From: Trichomonas vaginalis G3
Taxonomy: Eukaryota; Parabasalia; Trichomonadida; Trichomonadidae
NCBI RefSeq assembly: GCF_026262505.1
Contig: NC_067206.1
Span: 24,753,896 to 24,817,895, forward strand
Reading direction: 5' to 3'
Length of the DNA: 64,000 nucleotides
The notes under the pieces are model-generated. The model was not told where the DNA came from. It worked only from the letters and a program-made list of their open reading frames with translations, and searched no databases. Of the stretch, positions 48,982-58,904 are shown in pieces. A program made the position numbers and the translations under genes. Numbering within the stretch: position 1 is the first letter of the stretch; each line of letters begins with the position of its first letter.

Positions 48982-49284
48982 ATGGACAAAGATTGCGACA
49001 TGTTATATAAGAACATCTCTGACATATACAAATCTGAAGAATTTAAGACCTACGACAACTTTGTTTCGTTAGTTGCAAAATGTGTATGGCAGATAAGAGA
49101 TAAAGATAGAAGAGGTAAAGTATGGAACCAACAGATAAAACCAGCAACCTTTGAGTTAAAGAAAACCATTGACGCCTTAGTCATACTAGCAGGTAAGGTT
49201 TCAGAATATAACGCAAAAATGAACCCACAATGTTCAAAATGTAAAGCAGCAATGAGGAAATATAACTACTCCGTCAAAGAATAG
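48982..49284 (+). CDS. Maverick cargo: unknown 100-residue protein
   Basis: Helical, with one CSKC pair near the C-terminus (NPQCSKCKAAMRKYNY). Not recognised. Confidence 0.4.
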   Translation: MDKDCDMLYKNISDIYKSEEFKTYDNFVSLVAKCVWQIRDKDRRGKVWNQQIKPATFELKKTIDALVILAGKVSEYNAKMNPQCSKCKAAMRKYNYSVKE

Positions 49285-49346
49285 AAGAAGAAGAGAAACG
49301 ACTATGCTGACTTAAGAAAGAAGCAGAGAAACCAGCAGAAGATAAA

Positions 49347-49538
49347 ATGGACATGTTGACATTTCTGAACAAAAACTATCCAACTGCTGACGATTTCCTT
49401 CTTTCAGATGTCAAGAAGAAATATAAAGAAACCTTCGGCATTGTTAAAACATTCGATATCCTCAGCGAAGAAATCGAAGCTACGAAATTGTTTAGGATTT
49501 CAAATATACATCGTACAATTCATGTAAAACGCTTGTGA
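49347..49538 (+). CDS. Maverick cargo: unknown 63-residue protein
   Basis: Short helical protein starting MDMLTFLNKNYPTADDFLL, with a DVKKKYKETFGI segment. Possibly the remains of a DNA-binding regulator, but no family is clear. Confidence 0.3.
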   Translation: MDMLTFLNKNYPTADDFLLSDVKKKYKETFGIVKTFDILSEEIEATKLFRISNIHRTIHVKRL

Positions 49539-49539
49539 A

Positions 49540-49880
49540 AAAGAGGTGAGAAAAGAGGTGAGAAAACAGGTGAGATCTCACCTCTTCACCTAAAATATAT
49601 TTTTATTGAATTCTGAGTAAAATGGTATATGGAACACGTACTTTTTCAGTAAGGACATGTGGGGTGAGAAAAGAGGTGAGAAAACGGGTGAGATCTCACC
49701 TCTTCACCTAAAATATATTTTTGTCTGATTTACGCTCATTGACGATGAAATCATGACAAAACATTTACGATGAAGTATATTTCCTGTGTTGTTGTCAAAA
49801 TGTCATGTTGTCACTATTTTCAAAAAGATGTTAGTTGACCGAGGGACGAGGACCTGTTCCACCTAAAATATATTTTTGCT
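49540..49880 (-). repeat. Right array of inverted GTGAGATCTCAC / TTCACCTAAAATATATTTTT repeats
   Basis: Inverted counterparts of the left array at 49,540-49,606 and 49,669-49,723, and a last CACCTAAAATATATTTTTG at about 49,860. Together with 48,288-48,590 they bracket three small unknown genes. At 49,788-49,850 there is also a TTGTCAAAATGTCATGTTGT ... GACCGAGGGAC block that recurs near the right end of the element. Confidence 0.8.
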
Positions 49881-49987
49881 GAAAAAATGACCAAATTTCA
49901 TGAATTTCCTCATATGTTTGCTACCCCGACTTTTACAGGGGTAGCCAAAACTCTATGAAAATCGTAAAAAAACTCTATGAAATCATA

Positions 49988-50069
49988 TCTTTTATACAAG
50001 ATAGAAAAAATAAAATTAACGCTAGTTTTTTTAAAATATTTTTTTTTATTTTGTATGTAAGAACAGGAA
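49988..50069 (+). promoter_or_regulatory. Leader of the GIY-YIG/KilA-type gene, duplicated at 50,694
   Basis: TCTTTTATACAAGATAGAAA ... AACGCTA ... ATTTTGTATGTAAGAACAG before the ATG; the same ordered motifs occur at 50,694-50,766 before the next gene. Two neighbouring genes thus share one duplicated leader. Confidence 0.7.
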
Positions 50070-50678
50070 ATGACAAACATTGAGTTTGAAACAGTTAAAA
50101 AGATAGACAATGACACCAAAGTGGTTAGAATAGGTGATTTAAACGTAAGATACTCAAAGAAATACAAAAAATATTCTTTGTCAGACATTTTAACACCATC
50201 TGGAAAGAGAGCAAAGGACTGGGTTAAAAATGCTTCATCTCAGAAAATTTTGACAAGAAATCCTGAGCTTTTGATATCGGTAAGATTTCATGGAACTACA
50301 GCATATCTTATAGACAAAAGTCTTATACCACTAGTTTTGTTATGGATTGACCCTGTTGGATATAATTTCATAACATATGGTTCATTCGATACTGAACGTT
50401 GCAGTGAAGGCTTACTTTACATCGTTCAGAAACCGAAGGACTTCAATACAAAGAGATATAAGATAGGAAGAACATTTAATATAACTCAAAGATATGACAG
50501 TATAGTCAATAGAGTTAAGGTTGTGTTTGTAAATGATATGAGAGCTGCAGAAACAGAACTACTTGAAAAGTTTGAGAAAATGTATGGTGCTCCCATGAAA
50601 GGTAAAGAAACGTTTGAAGTAGATGAGATCGACAAAGCTATAAAATTATTTGACGAAGTTGCTGAAAAATACATGTAA
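50070..50678 (+). CDS. Maverick part: KilA-N-like plus T5orf172 (GIY-YIG-like) protein
   Basis: 202 residues. The N-terminal half (RIGDLNVRYSKKYKKYSLSD ... DWVKNASSQKILTRNPELL, GTTAYLIDKSLIPLVLLWI) looks like a KilA-N/MSV199-type DNA-binding domain. The C-terminal half (LLYIVQKPKDFNTKRYKIGR, NITQRYDSI, RAAETELLEKFEKMYG) matches the T5orf172/MUG113 GIY-YIG-related domain. This fusion is typical of large DNA viruses and phages. Function in viruses is poorly known; DNA binding with possible nuclease activity. Confidence 0.75.
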   Translation: MTNIEFETVKKIDNDTKVVRIGDLNVRYSKKYKKYSLSDILTPSGKRAKDWVKNASSQKILTRNPELLISVRFHGTTAYLIDKSLIPLVLLWIDPVGYNFITYGSFDTERCSEGLLYIVQKPKDFNTKRYKIGRTFNITQRYDSIVNRVKVVFVNDMRAAETELLEKFEKMYGAPMKGKETFEVDEIDKAIKLFDEVAEKYM

Positions 50679-50766
50679 AGCGTTTATTTTTGGTCTTTTA
50701 TACAAGATAGAAAATAACGCTAATTTTATTTTTATTTTATTTTTTATTTTGTATGTAAGAACAGAA

Positions 50767-51546
50767 ATGTCAACATCAGAGAACACAACAACTGCTATCG
50801 TTCATGAAGCCATAGATGAAGAATACGAGTGGGTTCAGTTTAACAAACAGTTACGTCTCATTCGTTCGGTCAAAGATGACATGTACCAAATGCAAAGTAT
50901 TTTGACAGCATGTTTTGCTCCAGATACTAAGAAACCACAAGACTGGTTTAGGAACCAAAACACTATTGAACTCCTCAGTGAGTTTGAACATGTAGAACTT
51001 AAAAAGATGTACCAAGACAGACAAAACTTACCATCGCATCTAAAAGGTATATATGTTCATAAGTTCCTAGTTAGTTCAATAGCAATGTGGGCTTCACCTC
51101 GCTATGCATGGTATGTTTGTAAAACTTCTTGACGAACTTTGTACAAAGCAGAGAGAAGATATGATGAAAGAAGACAAAAACATACAGAAAAGAATACCAC
51201 GTTCGGTACCAAAAGGAAAGGAAAAGAACTATAAGTATATGATTTACACTGAAGAGATGGAAAATGAAGAAGACAGAGATATGGTTATGTTGCATTTAGT
51301 CAGAAGAAACAACAAAAGCTTTTACGACCTTGCTAAGATTTACAAATCTGACAGAAATTGTTCTATCGCGAAAACTTACCGATTTCAATGACACCAAATG
51401 AAGATGTTAAACAGATAGTTCAAGATACGTTACCTCAAACACACTATGATATGAAAGGTTGTACAATACTTACATTCAAAGAAGATTTACCGCTACTGAA
51501 GGAAAAAATAACAGAGTATTTTGACAACTTCAAAGAGGAAGAGTAA
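50767..51546 (+). pseudogene. Maverick part: KilA-N domain protein region
   Basis: Starts at the ATG after the duplicated leader. KPQDWFRNQNTIELLSEFE and GIYVHKFLVSSIAMWASPRY are the KilA-N core. Further on IPRSVPKGKEKNYKYMIYTE and VMLHLVRRNNKSFYDL resemble the C-terminal domain found with KilA-N in large DNA viruses. The region looks interrupted. Paralogue by leader, and probably by domain, of the preceding gene. Confidence 0.65.
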
Positions 51547-52046
51547 ATGAACCATTTATTTTTCAAGCTTGACACCAAAGATGGCTCAGGTAGCTCTATA
51601 AAGTAAATTGTCTTGTCCGAGTCCTTCTGGCATTCCGAGTCCTTCCTTCCGACATTCCGAGTCCTTCCTTCTGGCATTCCGAGTCCTTCCTTCCAACAGG
51701 AAAAGTCCTTCCTTCCAACAGGAAAAGTCCTTCCTTCCAACAGGAAAAGTTTTTCTTTCCGACAGGAAAAGTTTTTCTTTCCGACAGGAAAAGTTTTTCT
51801 TTCCGACAGGAAAAATTTTTTCTGTTGTCCGTCCGTAAACCATTCAAATTTTCGAAAATTGAGAACTTTTTGGCCGACCTTCAGAAAAAGTTTTTCCTTC
51901 CGACAGGAAAAGTTTTTCTTTCCGACAGGAAAAGTTTTTCTTTCCGACAGGAAAAGTTTTTCTTTCCGACATTCCGAGTCCTTCCTTCCGACAGGAAAAG
52001 TCCTTCCTTCCGACAGGAAAATAACAGAGTATTTTGACAACTTCAA
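51507..52046. repeat. 22-base minisatellite between duplicated flanks
   Basis: From about 51,611 to 52,018 run variants of a 22-base unit (CCGACAGGAAAAGTTTTTCT type and CATTCCGAGTCCTTCCTTCT type). Both sides carry AATAACAGAGTATTTTGACA (51,508 and 52,020), and then TTTTTCAAGCTTGAC at about 51,560 and 52,074, so the array arose within a duplicated piece. Long open frames in several phases here are by-products of the period. Confidence 0.85.
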
Positions 52047-52078
52047 ACAAGCAGACTAAGACTCAACACTTACATTTT

Positions 52079-52955
52079 TCAAGCTTGACTTTTTACAATT
52101 TGAACTTTGTTCGCGTAGATGTGAATTCTGAAAGAAGTATGAGGGTCTTGTATGACTTTGTACTTCTCCCATAGTTCATGTCTGTCAAACTTACCTGCCA
52201 TGGACTCTTTCATAAGTTCCATGAAATCGTCTTCGGACAATCCGGGGAAAAGTACAATGTCAGTAAGTATTCTCTTTACATCCTTACTTAAACTCTTGGC
52301 TGTCTGTACACAAATGACAACTGAAATGTTAAAGTGTCTGAGCTTCTTAAGAATTCGACACATGTCTTGTTCTCTGTTCTTTAACAAAGGATGAGAAGCA
52401 AAGTCATCTAAGATAAGAAGACATCTGTGAGGGTAAGTCTTCCAATCGTAAGATTGCAATTTCTTCGAAAGGTACTCAATCTCTTTCTGTTTGTTTCTGA
52501 AGTGTTTCTTCTCTAATATTCTCTGCATTTCCTCATTTGGGTCTTTAAACTTCGAGTTTATATACTCATTTATAGCATTGTACTTCAAAACTCTTCTTTG
52601 GTACTTCTTTATCCAATCTAACAACTCAGAGTCTTTTATAGATACTAACTTAGACTTTTTTATAATATCTCTTTGAACGAATTACGGTTTGGTCAAATTG
52701 ACCAGAAGTACTACAAATGACTACTAACTCATAGAATGGGTTCTTCTCATCTAGTTCTTGTTGTTGTGCAGCCATTTTAAGATAAGTGAAAGTCTTGCCC
52801 GACCCAGGTGGTGCAATTAGACCTGTTTATACCATTCTGAGCAAATAAAACTTGTCATGTATGGGTTTTATCTGAGCATTTTCCAACTTCCTCTTGTTCT
52901 TATTTAAAACATTCTCAAATTTTTTGTCAATGTCAGCAAACTTTTTTTCTAACAT
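52079..52955 (-). pseudogene. Maverick part: A32/FtsK-type packaging ATPase region
   Basis: The region contains a P-loop sequence (APPGSGKTF, on the minus strand near 52,800) and a Walker B strand RCLLILDDFASHPLL, then CRILKKLRHFNISVVICVQ with a sensor Gln, in the order of the genome-packaging ATPases of Polintons, virophages and large DNA viruses. Looks interrupted. The opposite-strand gene at 52,992 starts 36 bases away. Confidence 0.75.
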
Positions 52956-52991
52956 ATTTTTAGAAAAATTAAAATTTTTATCTTTTAGGAA

Positions 52992-53440
52992 ATGTCTAGC
53001 GATTTCGCCATCTATATTCGAGACAAGCTTTTCGACAGCAAAACATCTGTAGACCATAAAATCTTACATAGTGTAAACAAGAAAGGGGAATTTGTTCTAA
53101 AGTTCTGTTTCTGGGAATATGACAAGAACCATAAAACGTTAAGCAGAGAAGTCTTAAAATTTGTCAATGACAGACTTGTTGACAGAGATGACGCCTCTTG
53201 GAGAGATGAAGTCCAACAAAAACTTCTTAGAATGCAAAGAAGACACATGCGCTGTTCTTGAAAATGAAATAGAAAACAGAATAGAAGAGCTATTAAAGGA
53301 CAAAGACCTTTTACAAAAATATGGTTCTGAGAAATTTGACATAACTCCACCAGAGAGAAGAAGAGAGAGAAGAAAGAAAGAAAGTAGAAGAAGAGAAGAA
53401 AAGAACCAGAGCCAGAGAAAAAGAAATTTGACATGTAAAA
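52992..53440 (+). pseudogene. Maverick part: unknown charged protein region
   Basis: Begins MSSDFAIYIRDKLFDS and later has a Glu/Arg/Lys-rich part with ENRIEELLKDKDLLQK and RRRERRKKESRRREEK. No family recognised. Looks interrupted. Confidence 0.4.
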
Positions 53441-53556
53441 ATAAAATTTTATTTTTAGAACATTTCTGGGTCAATGTCAATGTTCTCTTCCTCTTTAGGA
53501 GTAAACACTGGCTTAGACTCTAAAAATCTTTTTACCCAATTTACCTTGAACTTCAA

Positions 53557-53874
53557 CTATCTTAGACTCATAATATTCATAGTCGTCTGCTTTCTTTGGT
53601 TCATAAGGTATAACAAGTTTGTATGCTTGCCTTCTTTAAGGTTTGAAAACCTTCTGTCAAAACTTTCTTTGACTGTTAACAAACCTTCTATGTCTAAGTC
53701 TTCAAATTTCGCACCATTTTTAGTCACAATAGCAAACTTAACTGGTTCGATGTTCCAAACTTTGCTGAATGAAGACTTTTCAAAATGGTAGAAGTAAACA
53801 TTCAAATATGTGAATGGGTCTAGTTCTTCTTTAAGTCCTGACATGTACTTGTTTACTGAGATGAATTTTGTCAT
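53557..53874 (-). CDS. Maverick part: unknown 105-residue protein
   Basis: MTKFISVNKYMSGLKEELDP then an aromatic stretch YLNVYFYHFEKSSFSK. Possibly beta-rich. Not recognised; lies between the ATPase and helicase regions. Confidence 0.4.
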   Translation of the reverse strand: MTKFISVNKYMSGLKEELDPFTYLNVYFYHFEKSSFSKVWNIEPVKFAIVTKNGAKFEDLDIEGLLTVKESFDRRFSNLKEGKHTNLLYLMNQRKQTTMNIMSLR

Positions 53875-53911
53875 CTTTTCTATCGGATAAAAAAATATTT
53901 TTTTTTAAAAT

Positions 53912-55146
53912 TTACTCAGAAAAATTTTTCTTTGTATATACACCATTCTGTACGTCTAAAAGACTTTTGACATTTGCCAAGAATGTTCGTTTAGACGCTG
54001 TCATATAACCATATTCTTGACAATATTGTTTATACGAATCGTACAATGACCTTTCATCTAAACACTCAAAGTCAGTTTCATCTATGAACAGTTCATATAC
54101 ACTCTTGTTTGCTTCTAACAATGTTTGTCTCTCTTCGGTATGTGGAATTTGTCTTGGATTGAACTTTGAAATATCTAATGTCATGAAATATGAGAACAAG
54201 TGGTTGTAAAAGTCAGATGTCAAAGTTTCTGCTAAGTCGTCAAATATTCTGTATCTTGCATATGAGAATCTGACGTTCTGACAACTACATATCTTCTGTC
54301 AGAACTTTCTAACTTCATCGGAACGGCGTTGTTTGAAACCATAATGAAATTTGCAACATTTTCACAAACTCTTTGGTCTCTATACTTTCTTTCAACAACT
54401 CCAACTTTGTCTGTTATAAGACTCTTCAAAGCATCTGAGTTCAAAACTTTTGTTGTATCTATACTTTGAAGTTCGTTACATACTATAAGTTTCATATTCT
54501 CTATTGAAGAGTTAAATTTACCGCAGATGTTTTCTAAGTTTGTCATATTCGGGTTCGAATAGCCCTCTAACAGTTTGCATAAGATATCTGTAAAGAAAGT
54601 GTTCTTACCTGTTCCTTGTTTTCCAATTATGATGAGAGCAGTTTCATTTTTAGCACTTGGATGTTGTAAGATGTTTGCAAACCAACATAAGATATACTCA
54701 TAGACTCTTTCGTTTCCATTGCATATAATTTCTTTGACATGGTCTAACCAAGCTTCTATAACATTTTCTTTCCATTCTACTTGTTCGTATTTATATCCAG
54801 TGAAGATAGAATAGAAGTTTGGAGATGGTGTATAGAACTTTATACCACGAACTGAAAAATCTTCAAGTTTTGACAATAAGATATCCCAAGCATCTAACAT
54901 CTTCATACCAACTTGTACGACTTTTATTTTCTTAAGTTTCTGTTTACATTCTTGTTCTGAAACTATTGTCGCTTTAGGTTTGTTAAAGACAACATCCCAT
55001 TCTTTCATGACATAACATTCTGGGGCAGAGTCGACATAAATGACTAAACGTTTCAAATTCTCGACTGCTTTGTTATAGTCTCTAAATGGACACATATTTC
55101 TGAACGCTTGGAAGTCATAAAAATCTGAAACATCTATTCTGTACAT
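53912..55146 (-). pseudogene. Maverick part: SF3 (D5-like) helicase region
   Basis: Superfamily 3 features: Walker A IIIGKQGTGKNTFF, Walker B LIVCNELQSID, then NFIMVSNNAVPMKLESSDRR with the SF3 Asn sensor and Arg finger region. The downstream part (DISKFNPRQIPHTEERQTLL, YDSYKQYCQEYGYMTASKRT) is the winged-helix end typical of D5-like helicases in phages, virophages and large DNA viruses. Its leader is nearly identical to that of polymerase B. Looks interrupted. Confidence 0.78.
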
Positions 55147-55174
55147 TTTTATAAAAATAAAAAAAATGTTTTTT

Positions 55175-55836
55175 TTATTCTTGACTTTGTTGTTGCATTT
55201 GTTCCATTTGTTGCATTTGTTGTTCTTGAGCTATTTGTTGTTGAAGTTGTTCTTGTAGTACAATACTTTCACCAGTTGCATCTTCCAATTCGAAACTTTC
55301 TGCCGTCATTGACAAATACATAGGACATAAAAGTTTTACAGGAACAAAGTTTGCGTCAACTAAGGTTAAGTTTATGTTTGCTAAAGTGTTTGAGTTTACT
55401 AAAGCTGAAAACTCTGCATTCGAATGAACAATAGGCAGACCAGCAGAGAAAGTGTTGTTTATACGCATGAGTATCTTTTGGTCATAGTAGTTTCTGTCGA
55501 TATTCGAATAGCACTTTGAACCTAAGTTTGAAACAATATATAAAATAGGTGTACTTAAAGTCAATGGAACAGATAGACCTTGTATGACACCTTTTCCTGT
55601 TTAGGAAACTGTTGGTAGTAAAAACCAGATATAAGTTTTGTATTATAGCTCATATCGTTTATACTAAACTCAGTCGGACATCCAAACATAATGAAACCTG
55701 CTCTAGTTGCAGCACATGTTACATCCGTCCTTAAAGTATTAAATAAGTCAACAAAACCTGTTGGTGGTATATCTGAGTAAGTATCTTCAAAGAAGTATTT
55801 TTTACCATTCACAACAACAAAGTCTTCTGGTGTCAA
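55175..55836 (-). pseudogene. Maverick part: candidate minor capsid protein region
   Basis: Beta-rich pieces such as GFVDLFNTLRTDV, FSINDMSYNTKLISGFYY and LTLVDANFVPVKLLCPMYLS, ending in a Gln-rich tail (QQQIAQEQQMQQMEQMQQQ). Placement among capsid and helicase genes suggests the penton-like minor capsid protein, but I cannot confirm the fold. Looks interrupted. Confidence 0.4.
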
Positions 55837-55991
55837 AAGAGCAAAAACAGGCTTTAGTCGTCATCGTGTTTAAGGTCAGTTTACAATATCGTCCTTGAGG
55901 ACTTTGTAAGTTTGTTGTTATAGAATTATATGACTCAGGGTTTTTAGTCGTAATAGTATAAACCACTATGTCTTCTGCCATTTACATATAT

Positions 55992-56222
55992 TTAAAAGTT
56001 TTTCTGAAAGTGGAGAAGAACTTCATCTAAACTTTCACATGGCGTTTCTTGAAGTTCTCTGTCTAAGAAGTTCAAATATTTTGTAAAGACATAGAACTTT
56101 CCTTTGTCTACACGAACAAACAAAACAGGGTCTTTCATATCGTTCAAAAGTGTGTAAAGTCCTTTACATGAAATAAAGTCTATATTGTTTTTCTTCAAAC
56201 ATCTTTCAAGAAGTTTTGCCAT
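55992..56222 (-). CDS. Maverick part: unknown 76-residue protein
   Basis: MAKLLERCLKKNNIDFISCK then VLFVRVDKGKFYVFTKYL. Small alpha/beta protein; not recognised. Confidence 0.4.
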   Translation of the reverse strand: MAKLLERCLKKNNIDFISCKGLYTLLNDMKDPVLFVRVDKGKFYVFTKYLNFLDRELQETPCESLDEVLLHFQKNF

Positions 56223-56226
56223 TTAC

Positions 56227-56808
56227 TTAGCAAGTAAATTTTAATGAAATGTTGTGGTCGTCAAATATTTTTATGACGTCTGGGAAACTATATTTTAAGT
56301 TCAACGTTTCACCTCCTTTCATAACGTATATCTTGTCAATGATATTATATGAAACACCACAGCAAGCAATGTCGGGTTCTATTTCTTTGATGTTTATATC
56401 GTCTGCCTCTGTCAAAAGTTTCAATAGTTCTTTCAAAATTTCATGAGGTGCGATGACATATGAGTTCACTTTTACAGGGTTGTGCTCAACCAAGTTTAAC
56501 ATTATACCCAAAGCCTGACAAATCTTCTCCTGAGTTTTAAGTTTGTCTTTAAGTTGTTGGTAGTCGTTTCGAATATCTGCAACAGAACTTAAGTCTCTGC
56601 TAACTTCAGGATATGTTGGTTGTTCTTTTACAGGAACTATTGTTATACCATCTTCGTCTTCGTATGGTTTCCCCACTTCAACATCTCTTTCTTTGACATT
56701 GACAACAACACTTTGACTGTTTGTTTGAGTTGGTGAATTTAACTTCACGTCTGCCACCGCCATTAAACCTTTTGAAACACTTACGCTTCTATTTTTCGGA
56801 AATGACAT
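56227..56808 (-). CDS. Maverick part: unknown 194-residue coiled-coil protein
   Basis: From the ATG at 56,808 (MSFPKNRSVSVSKGL). Acidic middle, a coiled coil DYQQLKDKLKTQEKICQAL, then a mixed C-terminal domain. A longer upstream reading exists but runs through the bidirectional promoter and is rejected. Not recognised. Confidence 0.5.
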   Translation of the reverse strand: MSFPKNRSVSVSKGLMAVADVKLNSPTQTNSQSVVVNVKERDVEVGKPYEDEDGITIVPVKEQPTYPEVSRDLSSVADIRNDYQQLKDKLKTQEKICQALGIMLNLVEHNPVKVNSYVIAPHEILKELLKLLTEADDINIKEIEPDIACCGVSYNIIDKIYVMKGGETLNLKYSFPDVIKIFDDHNISLKFTC

Positions 56809-56826
56809 TTTACTTAGAATAAAAAG
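56809..56826. promoter_or_regulatory. 18-base bidirectional promoter
   Basis: TTTACTTAGAATAAAAAG separates two divergent start codons. It shares TAGAATAAAA with the 18-base spacer at 40,655-40,672. Confidence 0.6.
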
Positions 56827-57246
56827 ATGGACGTATTTGAGTATCTCTTCGAATTGAAGCAAAACAAAGTTTACACACACAAACAGTACAAATACATTGA
56901 CAGAGTAGTTCTTTACACAAACAATGGAAAATGTTATAGAATAGCAGTCTTTGCTGAACCAAAATATTTTCATAAAGCAAAGAAAGTTGGTATAACTGAA
57001 ATGGTGAAAGTTCTTGACGTTGACAAAAATATAACAACAAAACTGACCGATATTTCTAAAGGTAAGTTTATAATACAATACTATGTCAAAACTGGCGTAC
57101 TGTCAATATTTGACGGAGAGAAGTCAGTTCAAGAACAACTTACTGACCTGCTGCCAAAATCTGCTCGATGGAAGCTGTCGTTATACCAATCTGAGGAGCC
57201 CCAGCAGGTTTCATCGAACGAATCTTCAAAAGAGCATCTTCCGTGA
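56827..57246 (+). CDS. Maverick part: unknown 139-residue protein
   Basis: Alpha/beta, with KQYKYIDRVVLYTNNGKCYR and KFIIQYYVKTGVLSIFDG. Its 3' end overlaps the end of the capsid region on the other strand. Not recognised. Confidence 0.45.
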   Translation: MDVFEYLFELKQNKVYTHKQYKYIDRVVLYTNNGKCYRIAVFAEPKYFHKAKKVGITEMVKVLDVDKNITTKLTDISKGKFIIQYYVKTGVLSIFDGEKSVQEQLTDLLPKSARWKLSLYQSEEPQQVSSNESSKEHLP

Positions 57247-58709
57247 AAAGTGCTATTGGTTTTGTAAACTTCTTTGCTTTCAATTCATCTGGACCGTCTC
57301 TGTCACCAGTATATTGTATTTGAACTGTACCAACAGTTGAAATACCACCCATAAAGTCTTCTGAGTCAGCAAATGGAATGCCAGCCAAAAGTTTGAACGG
57401 TCTCTATTTGTATATTGAGTTTTTTGAGCTCCTGCATGAGTCCATACTTTCACATATGGCATAATAGAACTTTGCATTTCAGGGTTAATGGTTGTTGTGA
57501 AGTTGTTGTTAAAGTTCATAGCATCTAATGTCAAGTTGTATGACCTCATATCTTCAACTGTAGAATATTCTTCTCTTGGATAATATTTGCCATCTATGTT
57601 TATATGATATTTAATACCGGGGTTGTAGAAACAAGAATAGTCATTTATAGTTCGTCTGAACAGTACAAACAGAGTATCTGCATGTTTCATTGCAGTTGTT
57701 AAAGCAATATCTGTTCTTGCACCTGGGTCAGCACTTTGGTTTCCAACTTCACCTGCAAAGTCTTTGACAGATATTTGGTGTATAGGGAACATAAGTGGAA
57801 CTGCAATATATTTGGCAGCTAAAGCATTTGAAATATCTGGGTCCAACATATAGACTGCAAGTCTGCTTTCTATTCTCTTGCATTCAAACTTTTCGCATGT
57901 GAACTTAACTGGGTCCAAGCAGTTCCAGCAGCATTGAAATAATAGTTTACTTCAGTGTTGAGGTTTGAGAAACCAAAGTCTAAGTCAACTTTGTCTTTGC
58001 AAAAGTCACAGAACTTGGCTCCACCAGTTCCAGCTACAGCAATGCTGAATGGGTCTTGCGTTGGTGCAATGACTAAGTTATTTTTGCTTGGAGTAAGTTC
58101 GATAGAAATTTTTCCTGCCCAGTTTGGCAAGTATCTTAAAAACCTGAAGATGAGGAAAGATGACAAAGGAACTCTAAGTTTCAATTTTACTTTGGTTACT
58201 GCAGTTCCATCTGAACCAGAAAGGTTAACATAAACTCCTGGAACGTTAGGGTCAAGTCTTCTTATTTTCTCAATAGTTGCATACTGGTCTGTTTGTTCTC
58301 TAGCTTGTGGTTGTACTGAGTTTCTCAAAGCGAACCATTCATAGTTTGCCCATGTTACTGTTTGAACTAAGTCAGAGTTAGAATATATCTTATATCCCAT
58401 GAAAACTTCTGGAGCATATTGGTATCCGACATAGAAAATTCCATTGCAACCTTTCTTGTCAGACAACTTGGCAGAAGGTTTTATTTCAATGTCTTGTTCC
58501 ACGTATAAGAATGAGTTGTCAATAGAAATAATATGAAACCTGTCGCAAGCAATATCTACTGTTGTTGAAGAACCTTCTCCAAACTCACCTACGTTTCCAT
58601 AAGAAACAGCAGTTGTATATTCGTAAGTTCCAGGAACTATTTCTGACCTTCTAATGGCATTGTCGCATTCGTTATACCATTCGGAAACATTTCCATTCAT
58701 GGCATCCAA
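57140..58709 (-). pseudogene. Maverick part: probable major capsid protein region
   Basis: Beta-rich throughout, with jelly-roll-type strands (FHIISIDNSFLYVEQDIEIK, LRVPLSSFLIFRFLRYLPNW, AGKISIELTPSKNNL, YSCFYNPGIKYHI, LTLDAMNFNNNFTTTINPE). Size, position and strand pattern suit the double-jelly-roll major capsid protein of Polintons. Looks interrupted by a few breaks. Confirmation needs structure or profile comparison of the open stretches as they stand. Confidence 0.6.
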
Positions 58710-58904
58710 AACTTTGGCGTTATATTCTGAGCGGCGTACATTTCATATGTGTAAAAATATAGAATAGTTGGATTTATGTGTCATAATAGAACCCACTCCG
58801 ACCAAGCTTTACTTTCTTCCTGACTGAGTTTTTAACTCTTCTTTTTCTTTCATTGCCACTACTTTCACTAGATGAAGTTACTTCTTCACTACTTTCACTT
58901 TGTT

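Noticed and set aside
51586-52059. Several overlapping Phe/Ser/Lys-rich frames
   Set aside because: By-products of the 22-base minisatellite, whose unit length leaves multiple phases open.
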